The notes beneath the pieces were generated by a model, which saw only the letters and a list, made by a program, of their open reading frames with translations, searched no databases and had not been told where the DNA came from. A stretch of DNA of 64,000 bases, taken from Chlorophyllum brunneum. Its lineage: Eukaryota > Basidiomycota > Agaricomycetes > Agaricales > Agaricaceae. Location: NCBI GenBank assembly GCA_963576785.1, contig OY756149.1, positions 682,001 to 746,000 on the forward strand, given 5' to 3'. Position numbers and translations under genes: made by a program. Below, in pieces: positions 11,841 through 21,989 of this stretch (position 1 is the stretch's first letter; the number at the start of each line of letters is the position of its first letter).

Positions 11841-12564
11841 AGTTTATTGGGAGGCAAAAGGACAGGGATTACACTGTGATATTTATAATGAATTTTCTGT
11901 GGAGTAAAAAATTAACAACACCCAGAATGATACAAAACAAAAAACAATGGAATTTTTGGGGATTGAACCTCAGATTCCAACATATCTCTACAATCCAAGA
12001 AATTTCCAAAGGAGGAAAGGAGTCAAATAGCTGTAAACAAGAATTACAAAACATTGTCATCAAGGAAATCCATGACATTAGTATTATCAGGGTTTTGATT
12101 GAGGGAGTAGTTTGCCTGGTAATGTCCCTTCTGGTTACAGTGATAGCAGGTGATTTCTGAAATAGGATGGTGGATACTGGTGGTTGTCACAGCCATAGCA
12201 GCATCATCATTTGGAACAGAGTTATAGGGAGTAGAGACTATGGAGTTTGAGAGTGATGATCAAGTATATTTATTTACAAGACAAGGGATAATGCCATCAA
12301 GGGTGTATTCTGAATCAGGAAGTGTGTCAAGCAAAATGAGAAAGGGGTTGTATGAGTGTGGGAGTCTGGCATTGATTACCAAAAGGAGATCATCATCTAG
12401 TAAGATATGGCCAGCTTCAGATAATAGTTTGGCAAGTTCTTCAGCACAAGCAATGTAGGCAGACATAGGTTCATTGTATTCAAAGTGGAGCTTGTGGAGA
12501 TGATGATGGATCATAATGATGGTAGAGTAGCCACATAGAGAATGAACATTAGCAAGGGTATTCC
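11841..12564 (-). pseudogene. Ty1/copia gag relic
   Basis: The minus-strand frame 12514-12260 reads like the UBN2/Gag region of copia elements: L-H-K-L near the start, YIACAEELAKLLSEAG, LLVINARLPHSYNPFL, then D-S-E-Y-T. Further on, about 12109-12153, is a zinc knuckle C-x2-C-x4-H in which the final Cys is Tyr. No protease or later pol is found. Chromovirus E1 begins directly at 12565, so E1 either inserted into this copia copy or brought it to an end. The 59-nt stretch 11949-12007 carries a tRNA-like inverted end, described in the findings. Confidence 0.7.
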
Positions 12565-12858
12565 TGTTACAACCTTAGTCTCTGACTCAGGTTGCAAGCC
12601 TTTGGATAAAGGAAAGGAAGTAGAGAAAGGAAGAAGGGATGATACGATTGGTAAAGTGTAAGGAATACATCAAGTATTACTACACTTTATATACTGGTGG
12701 TAATAGATAATAATAAGGGAGACGAGTAAGCGAGTCAAATGGGAGACATAGCCTTTAGGGGTGAAACAGAGAGTGAAACGAGAAGTGAGACAAGTATGAG
12801 GAGGCCCGAGGTAATGGGCGCAAGATAGGAATGAACGGTCTATCTATAGTTCGTAACA
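12565..12858 (-). repeat. E1 3' LTR
   Basis: 294 bp, TGTTAC...GTAACA in window orientation. Immediately beyond its inner edge (12859-12885) lies the polypurine-type tract of the element in complement. Confidence 0.93.
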
Positions 12859-12966
12859 ATACCTCCCTTTCAAGCTTCATGTCCTCATGATGCATATTAC
12901 TGTAAAGGTCCGTTGTAAAGTAAAGCATACGGAATTTGGGAGAAGGGAGGAAAACACGATGAGCAT

Positions 12967-13803
12967 TTACTTGTTCATAGGCACGGCTGCTCCCAGAGCT
13001 CTGGCCAAGTCCTTCTTGTTTCCTCCGATGAGAGGTGCTTTGTCAACGCATCTTAAGCCAATCCAGAGGGGTGCGTGTGGCGGTCCTTCTTTGAACAGGA
13101 AGTGGGTGTAATTATTGTACGTAGTGTTATCGTTGGTGTGGTTGCTTAAGAGTTTATGTACTATGCCCCTCCAATATTCGTTGTCCTTTTCACCTTCTGA
13201 TTTCAACGTGTTATACCCTTGCGGTGGATGGAAGGTCATGGGTGTGATGGGGGGTACTACCGTGGTGAGGATGGTTTGGAGGTGGGCTACTTCTTCTTCG
13301 ATGTCGGGGTGAAGTAGTTGGTCAGCGGCTGTTGCTTCTTGTGTCTTTTGTTCACATTTATGACAGATGTGATGTTGGATGGGGAACGGGTCATTACTAA
13401 CAAGTAGTCAGTTAATGATATGGTGGGAGAGATTGTCTGTACTCCTTGACTTGTACATATTGAGTCATTCGGCTAGGGCTACAAGGATGCTGTGCATCCG
13501 AGCTCGCATATTGGAGATGACAATGAGTTGTAGGTCGTTGTTGATCTCGTATAAGTGTTTCTCCAATTGGTCTCTCCTTCCTTCATCGATGATGAACTGG
13601 TTGAGTCTCGGAGTGGCGTCGGATAAGGTGTCCATTATTTTAGATGCACCTTCTTGGGTTGCTTTCATTGCTGTGCCTAATAGTATCATGGTGTTGACTA
13701 GGGTTTCTCCTTCCACGAGTTCCTCGTGGCTGGTTCTTTCTGGGACGAGTTCATCGAATTCTTTGAGGTAGGGGTATGGAGTAAGTTGGCATTCGGCAGG
13801 CAT
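12967..13803 (-). pseudogene. E1 ORF3 (extra ORF after pol), two stops
   Basis: Same reading frame as ORF3 of E2, starting MPAECQ and ending VPMNK, about 278 codons. Two CGA arginine codons of the other copies have become TGA (13465-13467 and about 13410), so it can only make a short N-terminal piece. No known domain is recognised. See E2 ORF3. Confidence 0.85.
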
Positions 13804-13900
13804 GGTGTGTTATGAAGATAGTTGGCAAAGTCAAGGGTGAAATGGATGCAGCGAGTGATGCGTTGAGTGTAGTGGTTGCTTGGAATGCGAGGTCTGTTGT

Positions 13901-16900
13901 TCATAATTGCTGCTTTTTACCTTCCCTTTTTGTAGGTTTCGTCCTCGAAATCTTGCTCATAAACTCTTGTACCGCTTTTTTGGCGTTTTCCAGATTTGCT
14001 TCATCTTCCCATGTATCTTCTTCGGATGTGTATCCTTTCCAGTGTACTAGGTACTGTTTTTGTTTTCCCTTTGTGTGGTGTCCTCGGACTTCGTCTACCT
14101 CGTAGTGTTCCTCATCATTGATTATCTCGGGGATTGGTGGTGGCGGAGTATGCTGGCTGTCATACTCAGGTTTGTGATAGGGGGAGAGGAGTCTGCTGTT
14201 GAACACGTTGTGTATCGCCCATGTTTCAGGTAGCTCCAGTCGGTAGCTTGTTTTACCTATTTTTTCTTTTACTCGGAAGGGTCCGTATCTCCTGTGATCA
14301 AGTTTTTTTGTCGGCCTTGTTGTCCTAATATTGTCTGCCTCAAGCCAAACTTGGTCTCCTGCCTGGTACTTGTGTTCTGGTTTTGTGCTGTTCCATTTCT
14401 CCATTTGTGTCTGGTTTTGTTGTAACATTTTGATCGTCTCTTGGTGTATGTCCTGTAACTCCTGTATTCGCTCCGTGATCGCAGGTGCCTTGCCTGTGTT
14501 TGAGATATCCCCTTTCCATGGATGTCGTCCATATACTATCTGGAATGGTGAATGTCCTGTGGCACTATGTGTTTTGTTGTTATACTGGAATTCTGCTGTG
14601 CTGAGCCACTTCTTCCAGTTGTTCTGCACATGGTTGATTACGTTTCTGAGGTATGCCTCGACCTCCTGGTTGATGCACTCCGTCTGACCATCTGTTTGTG
14701 GATGGTATGCCGTGGATAGGTTATGTTGGGTACCGGTTGCTCTGCAAAGTTCTGCCATGAATTTTGATGCGAATTGTGGACCTCTGTCACTGATGATTCT
14801 GCGGGGTATCCCATGTTGTCTCCATATGTCATCCCGATAAATATCTCCTAACTCCTCGGATGATAGGGTGGTGTTAACTGCGCGTAGTCTGATCATTTTG
14901 CTGAAACAATCAACAATGACAAGTATCGCGTCATATCCTTCTAATTCTGGTAGTGGTCCTATCATGTCAATTGATATCTCTTCCCATGGTCTGGTGGGTA
15001 TTGGTAGTGGATGGAGATGTGTGGTGGGTCGTGTTCGGAGTATTTTGTTTCGTTGACATGTGTCACATCCCTTGATGTATCGTTTAACATCATTGTGCAT
15101 TTGTGGCCACCAATATGTCCTTTTGAGGAGTTTGATCATTCTGTGCTGTCCCGGGTGTCCTACGTCCGTTTTGTCATGGTGTTGTTGGAGTATTTCTTGG
15201 CGTAGCTTGGTGTTTGGTGGTACATATATTCTTCCTTCGAACATAGGTAATCCATCAGTCTCCCATATCTCCTCTGGTCGTTTCTCCTTTTCTCTTAGCC
15301 ACTGTGTTTCTCTTCTTTGCTCCTTTCGCAATCGGTGTTTCAGGTCTTCTTCTCCCGATATTTCCCAAATTTGTCTGATCTCGGTGATAGTGTTATCGAA
15401 TAGGTGGTCGGGTAATAGCATGATATTTGTGTTGTCTCTGGTTGTGTCCGTTTTTGCTAGTCTTGATAGCACATCTGCTTTTGTGTTTGTCTTTCCGGGT
15501 ATGTGTTTTAGTGTGTAGCGGTATTCCTGTAATTCCAGTTGCCATCTTGCCTGTTGTCCTGTGAGTTGTTGCAGTTTCCTGAAGTATTCTAAGTTCTTGT
15601 GGTCCGCCCATATTTCGAATGGTTTGTTGGCATCGAGTAGGTATTGTCTCCACGTTTTGATCGCTTCTCGGATTGCTAGTAGTTCTTTGTCGTAGATTTG
15701 GTAGTTTCATTCTGCCGGTGTCATTGTTCTCGAGTGAAAGGCGATTGGGTGCCACTGGTCATTCTGGTTTTGTGATAATACCGCTCCTACTCCGTATCCT
15801 GATGCATCCACCTCTACCCTGTATTGTCCTTTGTCCTGGGGCATTGCTAATACTGGTTCGCTCGTGATCTTCTCCTTGATCTTCTCAAATGCTTGTTGTT
15901 GTCGTTCTGACCATGACCATTGCACATCTTTTTTCTTCAGCTCGTGCAGGGGTGTTGCTATGTTACTGAAGTCTTGTATAAATCGTCGGTAGAAGTTTGC
16001 AAAACCTAGGAATTTTTCGACGTCCTTCACGGATTTGGGTATTGGCCATTCTTTTACTGCTTTCACCTTTTCCTCCTCCATTCTTACGCTGCCTTGTCCA
16101 ACTATAAAGCCCAATATGGGTATTTCTTTTGCGTCGAACACACATTTTGACCGTTTGAAGTAGAGTTGGTGCTTGGCTGCAATATCTAAGAACCGCGTTG
16201 TTCTTTTCTCGAGTTCTTCCTGTGTGGTTCCCGGAATGATGAAGTCGTCCATGTAGTTGACGTTCCTTCATGTAACATTTCCCGAAATACCATGTTCATC
16301 ATTCTCTGAAAGGTCGCCAGTGAGTTGCTCATCCCAAAGAACATGACCGTGGGTTCGAATAGTCCACTGTTTGTTACAAACGCTGCCTTCCATTCATTCC
16401 CTTCTCTGATCCTGACATTGTTATATCCCCAAATGATATCGAGCTTATTGAACACCTTCGCATCCTTTAACCGGTCTAGGACTTTGCCTATGAGTGGCAG
16501 TGGTGTCTTGTCTTTGATGGTGTGTTCGTTCAGTTTTTTGTAGTCCTGTACCAGGCATTTTGTTCCATCTTTTTTTGGTATAAAGAAACATGGGGTGGCG
16601 TAGGGGGATTGTGATGGTCTGATTCGTCCTGAGGCGAGGTTTTCGTCGAGGAATTTCTGTAGTTCCTGCTTCTCTGTTATTGTCATTGGGTAGACCTTGG
16701 ACTGTAGTACCGGGGGTGCGTCTTCGGATAGATTTATCTTGTGGTCCCATACCGTGTGTTCGGGTAGTTTGTCAAAGTTTTTCTTGTTGAATAGGTGGGT
16801 GTATTGTCGGAGGTATGGTGGTAGATCTTCATCGTTTGTCTGGTCCGCCTTTTTCTCTTCAATGTGTTCGCTGATTGTCCGTATTCTCTCGTTGAACCGT

Positions 16901-17340
16901 ATGTTGCTATGTGATATTTTGCAATCATCTGGGCATCTGGTGAATCGTATGACATGATTGTTCCAATTGATCTCCGGGTTATGCTTGACCAGCCAGTCAT
17001 GTCCGAGATATAAGTCCGCACTTTCTAATTGTGTTACTAGAGCATCGATTTGTTCTGTATGGTTGCCGTTATTTAATACCAGTTGTGCTTTGTCCATTAT
17101 TTCTTCTTTTTTGTTTTCTGTTCCATCGGCATTGATTACCCTGATCGGGGTTTCCAGGGGTTTAGTCGGAATCTGTTCTTCATCTACCGTTCGTTGTGCT
17201 ATGCACGTGTGGGTGCATCCGGAGTCTACAAGGGTCGTGATTTGTTTGCGTCCATTTCTTGTTTGGATTGTTGAGTCGAGGAGAAGTTCGCGTGTGGAGT
17301 TTCATTTCTGGGGGATTACGTATTGTCTATTGTGGGATAA
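13901..17340 (-). pseudogene. E1 pol: protease, RT, RNase H, integrase, chromodomain
   Basis: Domain order on the minus strand: protease with L-V-D-S-G-C-T-H (about 17225), RT (about 16800-16000), RNase H (about 15850-15500, with V-D-A-S-G-Y-G and NTKADVLSR), integrase and a C-terminal chromodomain (about 14110-13950, with Y-L-V-H-W-K-G-Y and EEDTWE). The integrase keeps its zinc finger (H-H ... C-D-T-C) and the D, D, E residues in SIDMIG, ISDRGPQF and QTDGQTE..NQEVE. Lesions: TGA upstream of the protease (about 17310), a 4-bp deletion just before YMDD (about 16260), and TGA at 15707-15709 between RT and RNase H. The integrase-chromodomain frame (15472-13901) is open for 523 codons, the longest intact pol piece in the window. 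Confidence 0.92.
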
Positions 17341-17378
17341 AACAGAAACTCTAGATTTATTGGCTCGCGGGTTTGCGC

Positions 17379-18623
17379 CTACTCAGAGCCTTCGACAAAA
17401 TCCTCTTTCTCCTTTTTTTCTTGTTCATCATCTTTGTTGATCTCTCTGATGTGTGCTTTCTTGGGCGCCCTGCAGTTCTTCGAGATGTGGCCTTGTTTTC
17501 CACAATTGTAGCACATTATTTTAGTGTATGTAACTTTCATCTTCTTCCTGCAGTATTTGGCAATATGCCCATAGAGGTTGCAGTTGTAGCACCTTGGTTT
17601 TCTATTTTGATTGGTGTCTGCCCTTTGTCTTCCTATCTCCATGGGTTGTCCTCTACCTCCATAAGTAACTCCGGTGGTGGTTCTGACATCTCCTCGAGTG
17701 ATGTCCGTTGCTTCATATCCTTGTCCTACTGCGAGGATCATAGTTTTCCATTTGCTATATGTTGTTGGGACGGAGGTTGTCGGGTAGCCTACTATGGTTC
17801 GGATAATGTCTGCTTGGGTGTGACATTTGAGGAGGAATATTGCATGGGTGTCGTCTGTCCCCGCTTGGGCTTTCAATGCCTCGAATTCTATTAAGACATC
17901 TGCCGTGTTCTTCTTCCCTTGTTTGAACATCTCGATTTCTCCTTCTGCTATGGCTTTCCTATTTCCCAAGGAAAATGTGGCCTCTATTTCTTTTGTAAAG
18001 TCATCCCAATCTGGTGTTTTCTTGTTTTGGATGGCTTGTAGCTGCGTGTTGGCATAGGGGCCTGCTAGCCCTCCCTTCATTCTTGCCAAAATTGCCACTA
18101 TCTTCTGTTCTTCTTCGTCTATCTTGTTGAACATTAACTACAAGGATATGGCTCTCCACCAGTCGTCAAATCTGGTTCTATCTCCATTGAAATATCCTGG
18201 CTCTGGGGCTAGGTTCTTTGGGATGTTGATTTCTTCTATTATCTCTGGTTCTGTCTCTGGTTCGCTGTGTTTGTTTCCGTGGGTCTCGGCAATTTCTATA
18301 TTGGCTGTGGTGTCGGTGACTTCTGTGTCAATTTCTTCTTCAAATGGAGCTGGTTCTTCGTCTGTGCTGTGTTCGGATTCTTTCTTGTAGGTCTCGGCGA
18401 TATCTATATCGGATGTGTTCTCGGCGACTTCTATGTCAAATTCGGTTTCAAATAGAGCTGTATTCTCATCTATGCTGTGTTCGGATTTCTGCCGTTTAAG
18501 GCCTTCAGGGATTTCTGATTCGGTTGATCGTTTAGATCCTGTTGCTATAGGTGAACCCTGGATGTTGGTTGGTCTCGGAGCTCTGTGTCTTCTCGGTGTT
18601 CTTGATGAGCTACTGTTGCTCAT
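17379..18623 (-). pseudogene. E1 gag, one stop
   Basis: Gag of about 414 codons: an acidic repeat-rich N terminus, a capsid-like middle (YFNGDRTRFDDWW, ATFSLGNRKAIAEGE) and two zinc knuckles, CYNCNLYGHIAKYC and CYNCGKQGHISKNC, both intact. A Trp TGG, kept in E2 and E4, is TAG at 18135-18137, splitting the frame near codon 163. Confidence 0.92.
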
Positions 18624-18703
18624 ATACTGTCATCCTGGTCGGAGGCTATTATTCCAAGCCTAGCTGCGAATAGTGGCACCTCTCTTACAAGGTGAGTCGA
18701 ATG

Positions 18704-18715
18704 ACACTTTACCAA
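18704..18715 (-). promoter_or_regulatory. E1 primer-binding site for self-priming
   Basis: ACACTTTACCAA on the + strand (TTGGTAAAGTGT in element sense), one base inside the 5' LTR edge. Its exact complement lies in the same LTR at 18800-18811, 34 bp from the TATA box (18838-18845). This fits priming by the element's own RNA 5' end. Confidence 0.75.
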
Positions 18716-18716
18716 A

Positions 18717-19010
18717 TGTTACGACCTTAGTCTGAGACTCAGGTTGCAAGTCTTTGGATAAAGACAAGGAAGTAGAGAAGAGAGTAAGGGATGATACGAT
18801 TGGTAAAGTGTAAGGAATACATCAAGTATTACTACACTTTATATACTAGTGGTGACGGCTAATAATAAGGGAGACGAGTAGACAAGTCAGATAGGAGGCA
18901 TAGCCTTTAGAGATGAAACAGGAGATGGAATGAGGAGTGAAACAGGTGTGAGGGTATACGAGGTAACGGGCACTAGATAGGAATGATCGGTCTATCTATA
19001 GTTCGTAACA
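18717..19010 (-). repeat. E1 5' LTR
   Basis: 294 bp. In element sense it carries TATATAAA (complement of 18838-18845) and the predicted transcript start at about 18811. Confidence 0.93.
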
Positions 19011-19580
19011 ACATCTACCCTATCTTATTTATAAATATCATAATGTAATATGAATTTCTTAAGGTGCTATGAATTAATGAATGTTATGAGTGCATTGGAA
19101 GGGTTTTGTCCCTTAGTGTCAAATATCACAAAATCAACTCTCTAGTACTTGGTATATGCCCCCCTGGCTTTCAACACAGCCTAAACCCTTCTAGGCATAC
19201 TTTCTATCAAATTCTGACACACTGATACTGGAATTTTCCCCCATTCTATATCTACTCTTGTCTTCAATTCATGTATACTTGAAGGGTAGATTTCATACTT
19301 CTCCAGCTTTCTTTTGACATGAGTCCAAAGCTGTTCAATAGGGTTAAGGTCTGGAGATTGTGGAGGCCACACCATGACTTCTAAACTACTGTCTTCAAGC
19401 CAGTTTTGGGCTCTCTTACTCTTGTACTTGGGATCATTATCATGTTGAAAGATAACTTCACACTTCTTCTTCCTGTATTTTTTGAGGCTTTTGTAAAGTT
19501 TATCATCCAGAATCTGGACATAACCTTCAGCACCCATTATACCTTCAAACAGCCTGGCCCTTACCATAGCATACACCCCT
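19011..19580 (-). pseudogene. Tc1/mariner transposase C-terminal relic
   Basis: The minus-strand frame 19576-19181 encodes the C-terminal part of a DDE_3 (Tc1-type) transposase: HDNDPKYKSKRAQNWL carries the second catalytic Asp, and WPPQSPDLNPIEQLW carries the Glu 34 residues later. The helix-turn-helix N terminus and the first Asp are missing; the fragment is cut off by LINE-B sequence at about 19581. Sequence between 19011 and 19180 is AT-rich and probably holds the element's 3' end, but I cannot mark a terminal inverted repeat. Confidence 0.85.
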
Positions 19581-20383
19581 ATATCATGGCAGAACCTCCT
19601 CCAAACTTGACAGTTCCTTCTACCAGCCTGTTAGTAAGCCCCTCTCCTGCCCTTTTCTACACCTCATCCCTGTACTCCTGCCATCTTCTTAACACTGTTG
19701 AAAGTGTTGCAGGAGACCTTGAAGCGGCCTCGGACTCACTGGACCTCATTTCTATCTTCCTCAACAAGATGGTGGAGAATATCGACTGGACTATCCTGTT
19801 GGGTAACTCAGTCTACCCCCTTGCATGATCAATTATTCGATTGTGCAAGGCTATTGATGACAGTGGGTGGTCCACTATCAATCTTGGCTTCGGGATGCCT
19901 ACTATAGATACCATCCTGAGTATGTCTATGGGACTGGCCCCTGCTACTCCCACTTCTGCCCCTCCTGCCCCTTGTACTCCTCCAGTGCCAAGAGCTTGAG
20001 CTGTCCTCCAGTCCCCCCCAGCCAGGCCTCCCCCCCAGGATCCAAATGTTCTGATGTCTGGTCCAAAGGGTCCTCCAAGTGGTTGTCACCCTGCTGGGGT
20101 TGGACCATCTCCCCTTTCAGGCAAGGGTACCTACCAGTGCAAGCCAGTAGCTCCTTCTGCTCCTTCTACTCCAGCTACCAAGGCAGGGAACAAGAGAACA
20201 TTTTCTGTGGTGGCCAAGGAGCCTACTCCCCAATTGAAAGAAAAGGAAAAGGCAACTACAGTGTCAGAAACTGTTGTACAACTTACACAGATGTTCCCCT
20301 CACTTCCTCCAGACAGAATCCTTGCCATGGGCAAGTAGGTCTCTCCTCCTAAGTCCAAGGCCTCCAAAAAGAAGCCCAGAATG
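19581..20383 (+). pseudogene. LINE-B ORF1, 5' part, split by E2
   Basis: One frame from ATG 19586 continues to 20383 with stops at 19826, about 19998 and 20336. It holds LYSCHLLNTVESVAGDL (also at 41030-41082), a proline-rich linker, then S-E-T-V-V-Q-L-T-Q-M-F-P-S-L-P-P. The reading continues in frame after chromovirus E2, at 26770. It is the gag-like first ORF of a LINE-like element. Confidence 0.78.
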
Positions 20384-20630
20384 TGTTACAAACTATAAAT
20401 AGACTGTTCATTCCTATCATGTGCCCGTTACCTCATGTACCCTCATACTCGTTTCACTCCTTGTTTCACTCCTCTCCCTTATTATTAGCCGTCACCACTA
20501 GTATATAAAGTGTAGTAATACTTGATGTATTCCTTACACTTTACCAATCGTATCATCCCTTACTCTCTTCTCTACTTCCTTGTCTTTATCCAAAGACTTG
20601 CAACCTGAGTCTCAGACTAAGGTCGTAACA
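20384..20630 (+). repeat. E2 5' LTR, internally deleted
   Basis: 247 bp against 282 bp in its own 3' LTR. The stretch that reads GAGGCTATGCCTCC and its neighbours in the 3' LTR is missing. The promoter (TATATAAA 20502-20509) is kept. Confidence 0.93.
20536..20547 (+). promoter_or_regulatory. E2 predicted transcript 5' end / self-primer
   Basis: ACACTTTACCAA starts 34 bp after the first base of the TATA box, where transcription should begin. It is the exact reverse complement of the primer-binding site at 20632-20643. Confidence 0.7.
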
Positions 20631-20631
20631 T

Positions 20632-20643
20632 TTGGTAAAGTGT
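20632..20643 (+). promoter_or_regulatory. E2 primer-binding site for self-priming
   Basis: TTGGTAAAGTGT, one base after the LTR end. It pairs over 12 nt with the predicted 5' end of the element's own RNA. Confidence 0.75.
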
Positions 20644-20723
20644 CATTCGACTCACCTTGCAAGAGAGGTGCCACTATTCGCAGCTAGGCTTGGAATAATA
20701 GCCTCCGACCAGGATGACAGTAT

Positions 20724-21968
20724 ATGAGCAACAGTAGCTCATCAAGAACACCGAGAAGACACAGAGCTCCGAGACCAACCAACATCCAGGGTTTACCTAT
20801 AGCAACAGGATCTAAACGATCAACCGAATCAGAAATCCCTGAAGGCCTTAAACGGCAGAAATCCGAACACAGCGTAGACAAAAGTACAGCTCTATTCGAA
20901 ACCGAATTCGACATAGAAATTGCCGAGAACACATCCGATATAGATATTGCCGAGACCTACGAGAAAGAATCCGAACACGGTACAGACGAAGAACTAGATG
21001 CATCTGAAGAAGAAATCGACATAGAAGTCGCCGACGCCACAGCTGATAGAGAAATCACCAAGACCCACGCAAACAAACACAGCAAACCAGAATCAGAACC
21101 AGAAATGACAGAAGAAGTCAACATCCCAAAAAACCTAGCCCCGGAGCCAGGATATTTCAATGGGGATAGAACCAGATTCAATGATTGGTGGAGAGCCATA
21201 TCCTTATGGCTGATGTTCAACAAGATAGAAGAAGAAGAACAGAAGATAGTGGCAATTTTGGCAAGAATGAAGGGAGGGCTAGCAGGCCCCTACGCCAACA
21301 CGCAGCTACAAGCCATCCAAAACAAGAAAACACCAGATTGGGATGACTTTACAAAAGAAATAGAGGCCACATTTTCCTTGGGAAATAGGAAAGCCATAGC
21401 AGAAGGAGAAATCAAGATGTTCAAACAAGGGAAGAAGAACACGGCAGATGTCTTAATAGAATTCGAGGCATTGAAAGCCCAAGCGGGGACAGACGACACC
21501 CATGCAATATTCCTCCTCAAATGTCACACCCAAGCAGACATTATCCGAACCATAGTAGGCTACCCGACAACCTCCGTCCCAACAACATATAGCAAATGGA
21601 AAACTATGATCCTCGCAGTAGGACAAGGATATGAAGCAACGGACATCACTCGAGGAGATGTCAGAACCACCACCGGAGTTACTTATGGAGGTAGAGGACA
21701 ACCCATGGAGATAGGAAGACAAAGGGCAGACACTAATCAAAATAGAAAACCAAGGTGCTACAACTGCAACCTCTATGGGCATATTGCCAAATACTGCAGG
21801 AAGAAGATGAAAGTTACATACACTAAAATAATGTACTACAATTGTGGAAAACAAGGCCACATCTCGAAGAACTGCAGGGCGCCCAAGAAAGCACACATCA
21901 GAGAGATCAACAAAGATGATGAACAAGAAAAAAAGGAGAAAGAGGATTTTGTCGAAGGCTCTGAGTAG
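20724..21968 (+). CDS. gag: E2 Gag polyprotein, intact frame
   Basis: 414 codons without a stop, from the ATG that follows the leader. The N-terminal 130 residues are acidic with 9-residue repeats of the D-I-E-I-A-E-T type. The middle is a retrotransposon gag/capsid fold (PGYFNGDRTRFNDWW, MKGGLAGPYA, ATFSLGNRKAIAEGE). The C-terminal nucleocapsid has one good zinc knuckle, CYNCNLYGHIAKYC. In the second knuckle the first Cys is Tyr (YYNCGKQGHISKNC), while E1, E3 and E4 keep Cys there. The Gag frame ends with TAG, and pol follows after about 50 bp, so pol needs its own expression mechanism. It could be translated, but RNA packaging may be impaired. Confidence 0.9.
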   Translation: MSNSSSSRTPRRHRAPRPTNIQGLPIATGSKRSTESEIPEGLKRQKSEHSVDKSTALFETEFDIEIAENTSDIDIAETYEKESEHGTDEELDASEEEIDIEVADATADREITKTHANKHSKPESEPEMTEEVNIPKNLAPEPGYFNGDRTRFNDWWRAISLWLMFNKIEEEEQKIVAILARMKGGLAGPYANTQLQAIQNKKTPDWDDFTKEIEATFSLGNRKAIAEGEIKMFKQGKKNTADVLIEFEALKAQAGTDDTHAIFLLKCHTQADIIRTIVGYPTTSVPTTYSKWKTMILAVGQGYEATDITRGDVRTTTGVTYGGRGQPMEIGRQRADTNQNRKPRCYNCNLYGHIAKYCRKKMKVTYTKIMYYNCGKQGHISKNCRAPKKAHIREINKDDEQEKKEKEDFVEGSE

Positions 21969-21989
21969 GCGCAAACCCACGAGCCAATA

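Larger units (their letters stand above)
12565..19010 (-). mobile_element. Chromovirus E1 (Ty3/gypsy, chromodomain), defective
   Basis: Complete LTR-to-LTR copy on the minus strand: two 294-bp LTRs starting TGTTAC and ending GTAACA, gag, pol and the extra ORF3. It is very similar to E2 and E4. Coding frames are broken by an in-frame stop in gag, a 4-bp deletion at the RT catalytic motif, a TGA between RT and RNase H, and two TGA codons in ORF3. Flanking 5-mers are attcc (12560-12564) and acatc (19011-19015), so no clear target-site duplication is left. Confidence 0.95.

Noticed and set aside
21453..21980. 175-codon antisense frame opposite E2 gag (also 17373-17894 over E1)
   Set aside because: It appears in each copy only because the gag sequence is conserved; no recognisable protein content.
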